From Parcubacteria group bacterium LiPW_15 (GTDB lineage: Bacteria; Patescibacteriota; Minisyncoccia; UBA6257; 2-01-FULL-56-20), in the NCBI GenBank assembly GCA_007375645.1, contig VMER01000003.1:145553-185956 (forward strand): a stretch of 40,404 bases of DNA, read 5' to 3'. Below are positions 1 to 7,698 of the stretch, in pieces; the stretch's first letter is position 1, and each line of letters starts with the position of its first letter. The position numbers and the translations under genes are program-made. Under the pieces are notes generated by a model that made no database searches, was not told the DNA's origin, and saw only the letters and a list, made by a program, of their open reading frames with translations.

Positions 1-506
1 AGCCAAGCGCCTACCGGCTTGCCGATCAACTTTCCCGCGCCGACCACCGCTACCACGCTGTCGGCCAGATCCATCGGAAACTTTTTTAATATTTCTTCCA
101 CGGTTGCGACCGCCGGAGGCAAAACTTTGTTCCGCCCCGCATAAAACGCGCCCAGGGCCTGCTCGCCCAAAACATCCGGGTCTTTATCCTGCGGAATCGC
201 GTCCAAAACATATTGGAAGTCTACGCCGGAAGGCAGAGGCAATTGGACCAGCACCCCGCCGCAGGACTCGTTGTCCGCGGTCTTACGAACCTCTTCGCGC
301 AACTCTTCCCCGGAAAGCCTTTCTTCTAACCGATAAATCCGGAAATCCACCCCGAGCGTCGCCGCAACCTTAGCTTTTTGTTTTACAAAGCTCTCCGAGG
401 CGGTATTCTCCCCGACCAAAAAAGCGGCGAAGAATCTTTCGATCTTCGACTTTTCGCTTAATTCGCGAATCAGTTCTTCCGCTATCTTTCTTCCGTCGAG
501 GACCAT
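1..506 (-). CDS. folD: FolD, bifunctional methylenetetrahydrofolate dehydrogenase/cyclohydrolase (3' part missing)
   Basis: The gene starts at the ATG at 504-506 and runs off the left edge, leaving about 168 residues. FolD interconverts 5,10-methylene-, methenyl- and 10-formyl-tetrahydrofolate in the cytoplasm. Visible motifs are MVLDGRKIA at the N-terminus, the GEN-TASES-FVKQK substrate-site block (residues 32-44), VLVQLPLP, a DKDPD block, and the start of the nucleotide-binding fold (VVGAGKLIGKPVG). The catalytic lysine is K44. The conserved tyrosine four residues before it (Y50 in E. coli) is Phe40 here. The start codon directly abuts the glyA stop (no spacer), so the two are very probably co-transcribed and translationally coupled. 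They form a sensible one-carbon unit, since GlyA makes the methylene-THF that FolD uses. Confidence 0.93.
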   Translation of the reverse strand, partial: MVLDGRKIAEELIRELSEKSKIERFFAAFLVGENTASESFVKQKAKVAATLGVDFRIYRLEERLSGEELREEVRKTADNESCGGVLVQLPLPSGVDFQYVLDAIPQDKDPDVLGEQALGAFYAGRNKVLPPAVATVEEILKKFPMDLADSVVAVVGAGKLIGKPVGAW

Positions 507-1751
507 TTATATTTTTATCGGAAATTTCTTACAAAGCTTCAAAACCTCCCGTGAAACGTTTTTGTTTTTGAGAAGCACATCGGTTATAAGCTTCGCCACG
601 ATCTTCATCTCCTTTTCTTTCATGCCCCTCGTGGTCAGGGTCGGCGTACCGAGCCGGATACCCGAAGGATCTACCGGCGTGCGAGGGTCATAAGGAATAG
701 TATTTTTGTTGGCGATTATTCCGCTTTTTTCCAGCCTTTCGCTGGCCTCTTTCCCGCCGATACCCTTCTCGGCTACATCTATAAGGATCAAATGGTTGTC
801 GCTTCCGCCGGAGACCAAGCGCCAGCCCGAACCTATAAGTTCCGCGGCAAGCGCCTTGGAATTTTTAACGACCTGCAAGGCGTATTTTTTGAACTTCGGC
901 GAGTCGGCCTCTTTCATAGCCACGGCTATGGCTGCCACCTGGTTCATGTGCGGTCCTCCTTGAAGTCCGGGAAAAACTGCTTTGTCTATTGCTTTGGCGA
1001 TATCAACATTATTCGCAGCTGCGATCTTTGATTCCCGATTCGCAAAGATCATGGCCGACCTCGGGCCGCGCAATGTTTTGTGAGTGGTAGTTGTAACCAC
1101 GTCCGCCCAAGGGAAAGGACTCGGGTGCGCGCCGCCGGCCACAAGTCCGGCGATGTGGGATATGTCCACCATAAGATACACGCCTACGGCATCGGCAATT
1201 TCTCTAAATTTTTTAAAATCGATCGTCCGCGGGTAAGCGGTGAATCCGGCAATTATGAGCTTGGGCATTTCTTTTTTGGCCAATTCTAATATCTGCGAAT
1301 AATCCAACACCTCGGTCTTCCGGTCGATATCGTATTGCACCGAAGTCCAAGCCTTGCCGGTCAAGCTCACCTTGTGCCCGTGGGTCAGGTGCCCGCCCAT
1401 GTCCAAGCGCATGCCCATTATTTTTTCGCCCAACGGGACAAGGGCCAAAAGCACCGCCAAATTCGCCGGCGAACCGGAATAGGGCTGGACATTAACGCTC
1501 CACTTTTTTGGCTGCAATTTGAAAAGTTTTAAAGCCCGCGCCCGCGCCTCCTCTTCTATCTCGTCTATGTATTGATTGCCGCCGTAATATCTGGCGCGCG
1601 GGTAACCTTCCGCATATTTATTGGTCAGCTCCGATCCGAGCGCCTCCAAAACATCGCCCGAAACCAAATTCTCGGAAGGGATGAGTGTCAGAGTTTCCCG
1701 CTGTCGTTTTTGTTCTAGTTTAATAAGTTTTTCTATTTTTTTATCTTTCAT
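507..1751 (-). CDS. glyA: Serine hydroxymethyltransferase
   Basis: The 414-residue product is a normal length for bacterial SHMT, a cytoplasmic PLP enzyme that interconverts serine and glycine and charges tetrahydrofolate with a one-carbon unit. Visible motifs are LIPSENL near the N-terminus, NKYAEGYPRARYYGG (residues 44-58), VDISHIAGLVAGG (195-207) and the PLP-lysine block TTTTHKTLRGP, with K225 as Schiff-base lysine. The loop after the dimer region reads HLTHGHKVSLTG where many SHMTs have HLTHGSPVNFSG, a divergence in a substrate-site loop. There is no Shine-Dalgarno site. A TATCAT box ends 7 nt before the ATG, so the mRNA is probably leaderless. It is first in a pair with folD. Confidence 0.96.
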   Translation of the reverse strand: MKDKKIEKLIKLEQKRQRETLTLIPSENLVSGDVLEALGSELTNKYAEGYPRARYYGGNQYIDEIEEEARARALKLFKLQPKKWSVNVQPYSGSPANLAVLLALVPLGEKIMGMRLDMGGHLTHGHKVSLTGKAWTSVQYDIDRKTEVLDYSQILELAKKEMPKLIIAGFTAYPRTIDFKKFREIADAVGVYLMVDISHIAGLVAGGAHPSPFPWADVVTTTTHKTLRGPRSAMIFANRESKIAAANNVDIAKAIDKAVFPGLQGGPHMNQVAAIAVAMKEADSPKFKKYALQVVKNSKALAAELIGSGWRLVSGGSDNHLILIDVAEKGIGGKEASERLEKSGIIANKNTIPYDPRTPVDPSGIRLGTPTLTTRGMKEKEMKIVAKLITDVLLKNKNVSREVLKLCKKFPIKI

Positions 1752-1758
1752 AACCTAA

Positions 1759-1787
1759 ATGATATGGCGAGACGCCGAAATCCGCAA
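1759..1787 (-). promoter_or_regulatory. Leaderless promoter of glyA-folD
   Basis: On the minus strand TTGCGG (1782-1787) is followed after 17 nt by TATCAT (1759-1764). The -10 box ends 7 nt before the glyA ATG, which places the transcription start at or next to the start codon. Confidence 0.6.
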
Positions 1788-1827
1788 TTTTTAAAAATCG
1801 CAAATAGCGCGCGGATTGGCGCACAAT

Positions 1828-1855
1828 AAAAAACTCTCCCGCCGAAGCGAGAGAG
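1828..1855 (-). terminator. Intrinsic terminator of the 201-aa gene
   Basis: The minus-strand RNA forms a 9-bp stem (arms 1847-1855 and 1834-1842, one U-G pair) closed by a UUCG tetraloop and followed by six U. It lies 10 nt after the stop codon at 1866 and separates this gene from glyA. Confidence 0.88.
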
Positions 1856-1865
1856 GGTCTGTGAT

Positions 1866-2471
1866 TCAGTTTGCGAATTCCAGTTCCGTGATGCTTGTGA
1901 GGATCGTGATCTTGAGCCCCGATCCGTAGAACTCCGCGATCCGCGACTCCGGACGAAGCTCCAGCCGCAGGGGAACCTCCATGAAGTGCATTGTAAGAAC
2001 CCTGGCAACTCGCTTATCCTTGACCGACCGCTCGATCTTGTACCTCCTGAGATTCCCGACCCTGATCGCCGCGAAGACTTCTCGGAGTTCCGCCTTGGAC
2101 ACACTCCCGACATCATAGGCCACGATACGGAAGTCTGAGAGTATCACACCTTCCCGGAGAAATGGGATGTATCCGTTCGGGAGAATCGCCCGGTCGGCCA
2201 GATCAAATTCCTTCTCGAAGACCACTAGCCGAACTTTGCAGACTTCGCCTCGACACAGAAGCGACAAAGCCGACTGTCCGCTCAGGTCGACCTGGATCGC
2301 GGTTTTGGGAAAGCCGATCTCTACCGGCCGCACACCGGTCAGCCTGGTGTTTCGGTAGAACTTTTCCACCCCCATCCAGGGAGAGCTGGTCTCCCAGAAA
2401 TAGCAGCCGAGCGCCACACCGAGCGCCAGAATCAGCGGGGACCTTACCTTCGGAGAAACGGATACTTTCAT
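1866..2471 (-). CDS. Membrane-anchored protein of unknown function (cassette 1)
   Basis: The 201-residue protein has one N-terminal hydrophobic segment (about residues 11-26, SPLILALGVALGCYF), then a mostly beta-looking domain with two cysteines (CRGEVC) near residue 75. I do not recognise a family. The start is fixed by a perfect AGGAGG (2477-2482) 5 nt upstream, unlike the Shine-Dalgarno-less housekeeping neighbours. Codon use is GC-rich and a UUCG-loop terminator follows the stop. No consensus -35 is visible; a TATATA box lies at 2507-2512, and a 6-bp inverted repeat (GGCTAC-N3-GTAGCC, 2492-2506) sits in the leader. It could also be read through from yvcK, whose stop is 52 nt upstream. A topology of N-in with an extracytoplasmic domain is inferred. 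Confidence 0.75.
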   Translation of the reverse strand: MKVSVSPKVRSPLILALGVALGCYFWETSSPWMGVEKFYRNTRLTGVRPVEIGFPKTAIQVDLSGQSALSLLCRGEVCKVRLVVFEKEFDLADRAILPNGYIPFLREGVILSDFRIVAYDVGSVSKAELREVFAAIRVGNLRRYKIERSVKDKRVARVLTMHFMEVPLRLELRPESRIAEFYGSGLKITILTSITELEFAN

Positions 2472-2523
2472 TCAAGCCTCCTAACGCAACTGGCTACAGG
2501 GTAGCCTATATAAACTAAAAAAA

Positions 2524-3489
2524 TCAAATAAGTCCCCAAAGCACCCGGGCAAGTTTTTCCGGATCATGGCGCAGGAATCCTTTCGCGCGGATAAGCGGCG
2601 CGGAAACAAGTAGCGGGGTTTTGGAAAAGTTTTCGCCGTCTAACTCCACAAAAGCCGCCTTCTCTTTAACGTAAGCTTTGAGCCGGGCCGGGGTCGGTTT
2701 TTGATTATTCACAACCACGTAGTCAAGGATCTTTTTCCCAAGATAAGATTCCACAATCTTCAAAAAATCCGAAGCGGTAAAATCGTTCGTCTCTCCGAAC
2801 TTGGTCATTAAATTAGTTACGTATACTTTTTTGGCTTTAGTTTTTTTGAGCGCCTTCGCCGTTCCTTCCACCAATATATTCGGCAAGACGCTCGTATAAA
2901 GATCTCCCGGTCCCAGAACCACGAGATTGGCCTCGAGAATCGCTTTTTCTGCGGACGGATTGAGCGTTGCTCTGGGCTCCAGCCAAACCTTTTTTATTTT
3001 CAATCGCCCATCGTGGCTCGGCATATCTATATTGCTTTCTCCACGGATGATTTGCCCGTTTTCCAATTCCGCAAAAAGTTTGGTGAACTTTTTTGTGACC
3101 GGAAGAACGCCTCCCTCCACTCCCAATATTTTTCCGGCGGCGGCAATACCTCCCTCAAAGTCGCCGACGACTCTTTCGAGCGCCGTAAGCATAAGATTGC
3201 CGAAACTGTGGCCGTGCAATCCGGTACCCTCTTTAAACCGATATGTGAAAAGTTGGGCTAGTATTTTATCTTCCGTTTTCGAAAGCGCGATAAGCGCGCG
3301 GCGCACATCGCCCGGCGGCAAGATACCGAAATCTTCCCGAAGCACTCCTGTCGAGCCTCCGTCATCGGCCATAGTAACCACGGCCGTAAGATCTGTTTGA
3401 TATTTGCGGAGTCCGGTAAGAACCGTGAAAACGCCCGTTCCCCCGCCGATAACCACGATCTTTTTCTTCGCGGGAGCAAAGTGCTGCAT
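2524..3489 (-). CDS. yvcK: YvcK/CofD-like gluconeogenesis factor family protein
   Basis: The 321-residue protein opens with KIVVIGGGTGVFTVL, then VTMADDGGSTG and GILPPGDVRRAL, the signature of the YvcK (UPF0052/CofD-like) family. Later blocks GHSFGNLML and VLGPGDLYTSVLPN also fit. In Bacillus, YvcK binds UDP-sugars and affects cell-wall synthesis and carbon-source use; the biochemical role here is inferred only from the family. Length is normal. A TAAGAT box ends 6 nt before the ATG with TTGCCT 16 nt further up, so it also looks leaderless. The AGGAGG-like run further upstream is too distant to serve this start. Confidence 0.9.
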   Translation of the reverse strand: MQHFAPAKKKIVVIGGGTGVFTVLTGLRKYQTDLTAVVTMADDGGSTGVLREDFGILPPGDVRRALIALSKTEDKILAQLFTYRFKEGTGLHGHSFGNLMLTALERVVGDFEGGIAAAGKILGVEGGVLPVTKKFTKLFAELENGQIIRGESNIDMPSHDGRLKIKKVWLEPRATLNPSAEKAILEANLVVLGPGDLYTSVLPNILVEGTAKALKKTKAKKVYVTNLMTKFGETNDFTASDFLKIVESYLGKKILDYVVVNNQKPTPARLKAYVKEKAAFVELDGENFSKTPLLVSAPLIRAKGFLRHDPEKLARVLWGLI

Positions 3490-3551
3490 GCCCTTATCTT
3501 AACCCTCCTAAATTTGCAGGCAAACTTTAGAGGGTTGGTCAGAATATTTAC

Positions 3552-3588
3552 ATAAAGAAACGCCCCGCCGGCGTGAGCCGGAGGGGCG
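3552..3588 (-). terminator. Intrinsic terminator of the secreted 435-aa gene
   Basis: A 12-bp GC-rich stem with one mismatch (arms 3577-3588 and 3561-3572, loop of 4) is followed on the minus strand by TTTCTTTAT. It lies 32 nt past the stop at 3621. Confidence 0.85.
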
Positions 3589-3620
3589 GGAAACAAGGTG
3601 CGATTTGAAGTTGAAGAAGA

Positions 3621-4928
3621 TCAGTTGGAAGAGTCGATTGGCGGGAAATACCAGAGATAGGCCACCAGGTAGTACCACACTACCTTGCCATTCTGGATGC
3701 TCCGCCAAAGATGCGACTCCGGCGAGAATCCGAGGGCGGGGTCGATCACGAGCTTCCCCGTGACCGGCTCGGTCTGGAGCCACAGGTACCCATCGGCCGC
3801 CTTCTGGCGAACGATGCTGCGAACGAACTCGTCGTCCCCCATCCCCGGGATGGGGAAGATGCTGGGGTCGCCAGCGGGATCCGACGGTCGGTCCCATATC
3901 CAACGCCCGGTCGCGTCCTTCACGCAGTAGGTCCTGTATCTGTCATAGACCTTCTGCACATTGTGGAGGAGCTCAGGGGGGATAGCCTTTCCGTTCAGGC
4001 GATAGGCCAGCGCCGCCATCTGAAGAAGCTCGGGGTTGCTGTACCACGGGTTGATGACTCTGTGGTTGCGAACCTCGCCGCTGTCCTCGATTGTGCTGAA
4101 CGGTTCGCCGTTCAGCATCCTGTTCTCGTTCGGAGTCACGAAAGAGTGAAGCGCGAGCTCCAGACCCTTCGTCTCCCAAAGCTGGGCGTGCGGGTAGCTG
4201 GGGTACGTCTGCGAAGCCCAGATGAGGCAGTATGCCTCCCAGGCATTCTCCTCGCTCTTGCTATCGCCGTCATTGACGGTGCCGGACACATAGGGTCGAC
4301 TCGGGAAATCCGGACCAAGCCTCCGATCGGCCTCCTGAGTGGAGATTGACCCAACCCGAAGGTCGAGCGCTTCGATCCGAGCCGCGAGCGCCGCGTCGTC
4401 CGGGTGGACGAAACGAAGTCTCGCAACCCCCATCATGAGATAAGCCGAAGTGGGCGAAGAAGCCCACACCTTACCCCAGCTGAGGGGAGCGACGTTGGCA
4501 ACCCTTGCCACAAAGCTCGAGCTGGTCGCCGATCCGTCGCCATAGACATCGGGCTTCGCTGCGGTCTCGAACATGTCGAGTGCCTTTACGAGGTCGGCCC
4601 GGTCACGAAACATCTCGTACCGACTGAGATAGCCGTGTGCCATCGCATCGATCGGGACTACGTTGTTGGGCGACCCATTGGGCGTCGCCTTGATATAGTC
4701 GACGAGTGACGAGAAGTCGGTCTGCCCGTAGGTCCGGATCATCAGATCCATCACGGCGAGCAGGTTCCTCTTGAACTCGACCTCCGCGAGGTTGACCCTG
4801 CGCGCAGGAGCGGGAACCACGATCGGTTCGGCGTCCCTGATGGGCGCCGTGGCAGTCCGCATCTGCGCTTCGACTGGAAGGCCGAGGCAGACGAGGACGA
4901 GGGTGAGGGTCGAAACGGCGTTCTTCAT
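3621..4928 (-). CDS. Secreted protein of unknown function, possible helical toroid fold (cassette 2)
   Basis: I take the start at 4928 rather than the longer frame from 4997, because it gives a signal peptide (MKNAVSTLTLVLVCLGLPVEA) and has a purine-rich AAGGGG site (4937-4942) 8 nt upstream; the upstream extension is Lys/Arg-rich leader translation. The mature protein is about 415 residues, rich in Trp, Tyr and Pro, with regularly spaced helical segments such as EENAWEAYCLIWAS and PELLQMAALAYRL. This resembles the alpha/alpha-toroid fold of some glycan-active enzymes, but I see no catalytic motif and do not assign one. Codon use is strongly GC-biased (GTC, CTC, GCC, AAG), unlike yvcK. It has its own consensus promoter and terminator and is divergent from the gene at 5263. 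An extracytoplasmic location is inferred. Confidence 0.82.
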   Translation of the reverse strand: MKNAVSTLTLVLVCLGLPVEAQMRTATAPIRDAEPIVVPAPARRVNLAEVEFKRNLLAVMDLMIRTYGQTDFSSLVDYIKATPNGSPNNVVPIDAMAHGYLSRYEMFRDRADLVKALDMFETAAKPDVYGDGSATSSSFVARVANVAPLSWGKVWASSPTSAYLMMGVARLRFVHPDDAALAARIEALDLRVGSISTQEADRRLGPDFPSRPYVSGTVNDGDSKSEENAWEAYCLIWASQTYPSYPHAQLWETKGLELALHSFVTPNENRMLNGEPFSTIEDSGEVRNHRVINPWYSNPELLQMAALAYRLNGKAIPPELLHNVQKVYDRYRTYCVKDATGRWIWDRPSDPAGDPSIFPIPGMGDDEFVRSIVRQKAADGYLWLQTEPVTGKLVIDPALGFSPESHLWRSIQNGKVVWYYLVAYLWYFPPIDSSN

Positions 4929-5012
4929 GGTGTCTACCCCTTCCTTCTTTCTTCTTTTTCTTCTGCTTTTATGGGCTCTTTTATGGCCCGTTCTCAATAT
5001 TTACCTAGGTAT

Positions 5013-5042
5013 ATTATAGCACACAATATCCGTATTTGTCAA
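5013..5042 (-). promoter_or_regulatory. Consensus sigma-70-type promoter for the 435-aa gene
   Basis: Minus strand: TTGACA (5037-5042), an 18-nt spacer ending in TGTGC, then a perfect TATAAT (5013-5018), with the extended -10 TG. The predicted start near 5006 gives a leader of about 78 nt. Confidence 0.85.
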
Positions 5043-5060
5043 TATAGGCTTTTTTAACAG

Positions 5061-5095
5061 CAAGACCGGCCCTTCCCGGGCTATTCTTGTTTTTT
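5061..5095 (+). terminator. Terminator-like hairpin between the two divergent promoters
   Basis: CAAGA (5061-5065) pairs with TCTTG (5085-5089) around an inner GCCC/GGGC stem, followed by six T. It sits just upstream of the plus-strand promoter at 5134, with no plus-strand gene before it, so it may insulate the promoter rather than end a gene. Confidence 0.55.
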
Positions 5096-5133
5096 AATAG
5101 CGCCCCAACCTATTGAAACAATATATATATATA

Positions 5134-5162
5134 TTGACATTCCCAAATAAATGTGGTAATAT
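5134..5162 (+). promoter_or_regulatory. Consensus sigma-70-type promoter for the 211-aa gene
   Basis: TTGACA (5134-5139), exactly 17 nt, then TAATAT (5157-5162) preceded by TGTGG. The predicted start near 5169 gives a GC-rich leader of about 94 nt. Confidence 0.85.
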
Positions 5163-5262
5163 CTTGACCAGAAAGTGGATGGGCCGCTTTGACAAGTGGT
5201 AGCCGCGGAACGCACTGGCCCGAGCACGGCCTAGCTAATCCGGGCGCCAAAAAGGAGAACCC

Positions 5263-5898
5263 ATGTCGGTCCGCGCGTATTTCAACGAAGCCAAGATCAA
5301 GAAACTCCCCAGCTTCACGAGCAAGCGATACCCGGATAACTCGGGCGACGACATGCGCGTCATGAATCAGCAACTCCTCAGAGAGGGCGACCGCCTGTAC
5401 ATGATGCTGGGAGACCACGAAACGATCCCCGGCGGCCTGGAGGACGCCTGCGAAGAGGTCACTCTCCACGAGTTCTTCCCCATGCTGGCCAAGCGAGAAA
5501 CCGGCATCTACCGGCACAAATCGGCAGAGGCCGAGCTCGACGAGCAGCACATGGGGGGGAAGAATCGAATCGACTACGCATTCTCGGCCAGCGCCAAGAA
5601 CATCGGAGACGCCAAGGAGCTTCTCCGCCTCGTTCGCGCGGGCGGGATCCGCCCCTCGGAGAGCTACGAGACGCCCCAGGGCGGCATGTCGCGAAAAGAT
5701 CTCGAAGCGGAAGTCGAGCGTCTGCGACGCGTCACTCGCATCGCCGACAAAGACTACGTGGAGCTCAGGAGCCTGAACACTGGCCTCAACGAACTCGCCG
5801 AAGAGCTCCGGACGAGCTGGTGGCCCCTCTGTTCCAAGCGCGGGATGAGAGCAAGGCTCTTCACCATCCGCGACACCGCCCACGATTCACGAACGTAA
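5263..5898 (+). CDS. Soluble protein of unknown function with a C-terminal helical segment (cassette 3)
   Basis: The 211-residue protein has no signal peptide or membrane segment. Residues about 142-182 (SRKDLEAEVERLRRVTR and on) look like a coiled coil. The N-terminal half is charged, with HEFFPMLAKRETGIYRHKSAE in the middle. I do not recognise a family. The start is fixed by AAGGAG 6 nt before the ATG. The gene has its own near-consensus promoter, a long leader and a strong terminator, and its codons are GC-rich, so it behaves as a free-standing unit. It is transcribed away from the secreted-protein gene at 3621-4928; whether the two act together cannot be read from sequence. Confidence 0.8.
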   Translation: MSVRAYFNEAKIKKLPSFTSKRYPDNSGDDMRVMNQQLLREGDRLYMMLGDHETIPGGLEDACEEVTLHEFFPMLAKRETGIYRHKSAEAELDEQHMGGKNRIDYAFSASAKNIGDAKELLRLVRAGGIRPSESYETPQGGMSRKDLEAEVERLRRVTRIADKDYVELRSLNTGLNELAEELRTSWWPLCSKRGMRARLFTIRDTAHDSRT

Positions 5899-5914
5899 GC
5901 ACCTTGCACCCCTC

Positions 5915-5945
5915 GGGTGTGGCCATCCGGCCACACCCTTTTTTT
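5915..5945 (+). terminator. Strong intrinsic terminator of the 211-aa gene
   Basis: A perfect 10-bp stem (GGGTGTGGCC, 5915-5924; GGCCACACCC, 5929-5938) with a 4-nt loop is followed by seven T. It lies 17 nt past the stop codon. Confidence 0.93.
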
Positions 5946-5999
5946 ATTAAAAATCCGTTGCACCCCTCTCGCGTGCGCCACGTTTGATATAGTTAACCT

Positions 6000-6719
6000 A
6001 TGAACAAAAAGGGGGTTGCTCCAATATTGATTTTGATTATTGTCGGAGTTCTAGCAGCGACCGGTGTCGTCTATTATTCCGCAAACAAATCCCCCGCCCC
6101 TTCATCGGGATCTCCAGCGGTAAAACCTCCCGCAGTTCCCGACAAGAATTATGCCGACAATAATTCCGGGCAAGCACCCCCGCAGACAGATTTATGTTCA
6201 AAGTTGACGGAAACAGACTGCCTCAAGAATGCTGAATGCACCCTAGTTTATAAACAATCTTTTACCGGCACCGATGAATTCGGGATGCCGCTTATGGGCT
6301 CGGTTTTCGATACATGCAAATTGAAACAGGCCGCGACGCAACCAAACGACTGTTCTGGAGCCTCGAATTCGAAATCGGAGCAGTGCAAGGGCACGAGAGA
6401 TGCCCAGAGAACAACTGATCTAAGAATGGTGCAAGTTAAATTAGAACTGTATTACTCCAAGTTCGGGCGATATCCGCAATCATCGGATTGGCCGGCACTA
6501 ACTAAAACTCTAACGGATGCCAACCTGAATTCTTTCCCGGTCCTAAACGATCCGCTGGCTCCGGAGGCAACATATGTATATGGCGCAGATAGTGCTGGAT
6601 CCGATTATATTCTGGGAACAACACTGGAAGACGCGGGAGGTAAGACATTAAATTATGGAGCGAAAGGAACCATATATGGGCTAGATTGTAGCGGGCAGGT
6701 GTTTTGTATTCGCCCGTAG
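6000..6719 (+). CDS. Pseudopilin-like (GspG-type C-terminal domain) membrane-anchored protein
   Basis: The 239-residue product starts MNKKGVAPILILIIVGVL, a single N-terminal membrane helix of the type common in Parcubacteria surface proteins, without a clear prepilin-peptidase FTLIE site. After a Pro/Ser linker come several cysteines, then a C-terminal block (about residues 132-235) beginning RDAQRTTDLRMVQVKLELYY, then GRYP, NDPLAP and DYILGTTLEDAG. This order matches the soluble domain of type II/IV major pseudopilins (GspG-like). It could be a surface filament subunit or adaptor, but no pilus assembly genes are in the window. A TATAGT box (5988-5993) ends 6 nt before the ATG, so it is probably leaderless. 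Its 3' end runs into a tRNA-like fragment at 6729. Confidence 0.78.
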   Translation: MNKKGVAPILILIIVGVLAATGVVYYSANKSPAPSSGSPAVKPPAVPDKNYADNNSGQAPPQTDLCSKLTETDCLKNAECTLVYKQSFTGTDEFGMPLMGSVFDTCKLKQAATQPNDCSGASNSKSEQCKGTRDAQRTTDLRMVQVKLELYYSKFGRYPQSSDWPALTKTLTDANLNSFPVLNDPLAPEATYVYGADSAGSDYILGTTLEDAGGKTLNYGAKGTIYGLDCSGQVFCIRP

Positions 6720-6728
6720 CAAACGGCA

Positions 6729-6768
6729 CGACCCCCTCTCTCAGTTCGATTCCCGTGGCCTGCAAAAA
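6729..6768 (+). other. tRNA 3'-end-like fragment before a terminator
   Basis: The segment contains GTTCGATTCCCGT (T-loop plus 3' T-stem of a tRNA), then GGCCTGCA where an acceptor 3' arm would be, then A-rich sequence and a hairpin. The 5' half of the T-stem is not next to it; ACGG, which would pair, lies 17 nt upstream. It is not a foldable tRNA. A second copy of the pattern lies at 14628-14668. Confidence 0.4.
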
Positions 6769-6799
6769 CAAAATATCCCGCTGGGGGATATTTTGTTTT
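6765..6799. terminator. Bidirectional terminator between the pseudopilin gene and tRNA-His
   Basis: A 15-bp perfect inverted repeat (6765-6779 and 6785-6799, loop of 5) with AAAACAAAATATCCC as left arm gives U-rich 3' arms on both strands, suited to convergent transcripts. Confidence 0.85.
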
Positions 6800-6803
6800 A
6801 GTG

Positions 6804-6875
6804 GGTGACCTACGGGAATCGAACCCGTGCTAAGAGTGCCACAAACTCTTGTGCTACCGCTACACCAAGGCCACC
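6804..6875 (-). tRNA. tRNA-His(GUG)
   Basis: The cloverleaf folds on the minus strand: acceptor GTGGCCT/AGGTCAC, a D-arm, anticodon stem AGAGT/ACTCT with loop TTGTGGC (anticodon GTG), and T-arm ACGGG-TTCGATT-CCCGT. A G precedes the acceptor stem opposite a C discriminator, the G-1:C73 pair expected for bacterial tRNA-His. The 3' CCA is not encoded (genomic CAC follows), so a CCA-adding enzyme must complete it. Confidence 0.95.
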
Positions 6876-6967
6876 ATCGTTCTATCTTCCGCTTAATCTT
6901 ACCACACAATAATACTCATAAATCGTTCGATTTCAAGCCCGAACCGCGTTTGGTATACTTGTAAAAC

Positions 6968-7594
6968 ATGCCCGCAGTAACCGCAATCCGAGAATTCTTC
7001 GTCCCCCTCCTCCTCGCTTACCCGGCCCTCGTTTATCTGGGTACATATATTTCGATAATCATCGTCGGCAACGTAGTTTCTTTTGCCACTCTTTGGCTCG
7101 CCTTCCAGGGCGAACTCGATTTCAAAAATTTCTTGGGAGTTGTCGGGCTGGTTCTTTTCGCGGATATATCCGGAGACCTCGCCTGGTATTGGCTGGGAAG
7201 GAAGCTCCGAGGAACTCGCTTGGGCGAATTCTTGTATCGCCACATACCCAAACAGAAAGAGATCGAGGAGCACATAGCGGCAAATTCCAAAAGATGGATA
7301 TTTCTTTCAAAGTTCATACCCTCTTCCACCTTCGCGATAATTTTTTCCGTCGGCTGGGCAAAGGTAGATTTTAAAAAGTTTTTTTCCACATCTATTCTCG
7401 CCATATTCAGTTCCGTGGCCATCTTGGTTCTCTTGGCCTTCGGCCTGGCTACCGGATTATCCGGGCTGGAAGCGGCGACTGCTTTCAAAAAGTATGAACG
7501 CCTCTTTCTCTTAGCCATTATCATCTTCGTTGTTATTGATTTACTTTTAGGAAAATTTTTCCGAACACTTGGACATCGCGGACGGAGAAAATAG
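6968..7594 (+). CDS. DedA/SNARE-associated (VTT) family membrane protein
   Basis: The 208-residue protein has about five hydrophobic segments. A central block reads LVLFADISGDLAWYWLGRKLRG, then LSKFIPSSTFAIIFSVGW, matching the DedA family pattern (G-D-x-x-x-Y-x-G-R, then F-x-P). DedA proteins are polytopic inner-membrane proteins linked to lipid (undecaprenyl-phosphate or phospholipid) translocation and membrane homeostasis; the substrate here is unknown. A TATACT box (6954-6959) ends 8 nt before the ATG and there is no Shine-Dalgarno site. ftsH follows on the same strand after 104 nt in which I see no gene or strong hairpin. Confidence 0.82.
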   Translation: MPAVTAIREFFVPLLLAYPALVYLGTYISIIIVGNVVSFATLWLAFQGELDFKNFLGVVGLVLFADISGDLAWYWLGRKLRGTRLGEFLYRHIPKQKEIEEHIAANSKRWIFLSKFIPSSTFAIIFSVGWAKVDFKKFFSTSILAIFSSVAILVLLAFGLATGLSGLEAATAFKKYERLFLLAIIIFVVIDLLLGKFFRTLGHRGRRK

Positions 7595-7698
7595 GCCGAA
7601 ACTTTTCCCTGCGGCGATTCCGTATTAGAATTAGCGTAGTCGATAATTTGAGTTATTTCTCACCTATTTTCTATTCACTAACTACTATTTACTAATCT

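Noticed and set aside
4929-4997. Longer N-terminus for the secreted 435-aa protein (start at 4997)
   Set aside because: The added residues are Lys/Arg-rich leader translation, would bury the signal peptide, and lie over the predicted transcript start region; the start at 4928 has a ribosome site.
6502-6909. 135-aa minus-strand ORF covering tRNA-His and the pseudopilin 3' end
   Set aside because: It runs through a complete tRNA and a bidirectional terminator and has no start signal.
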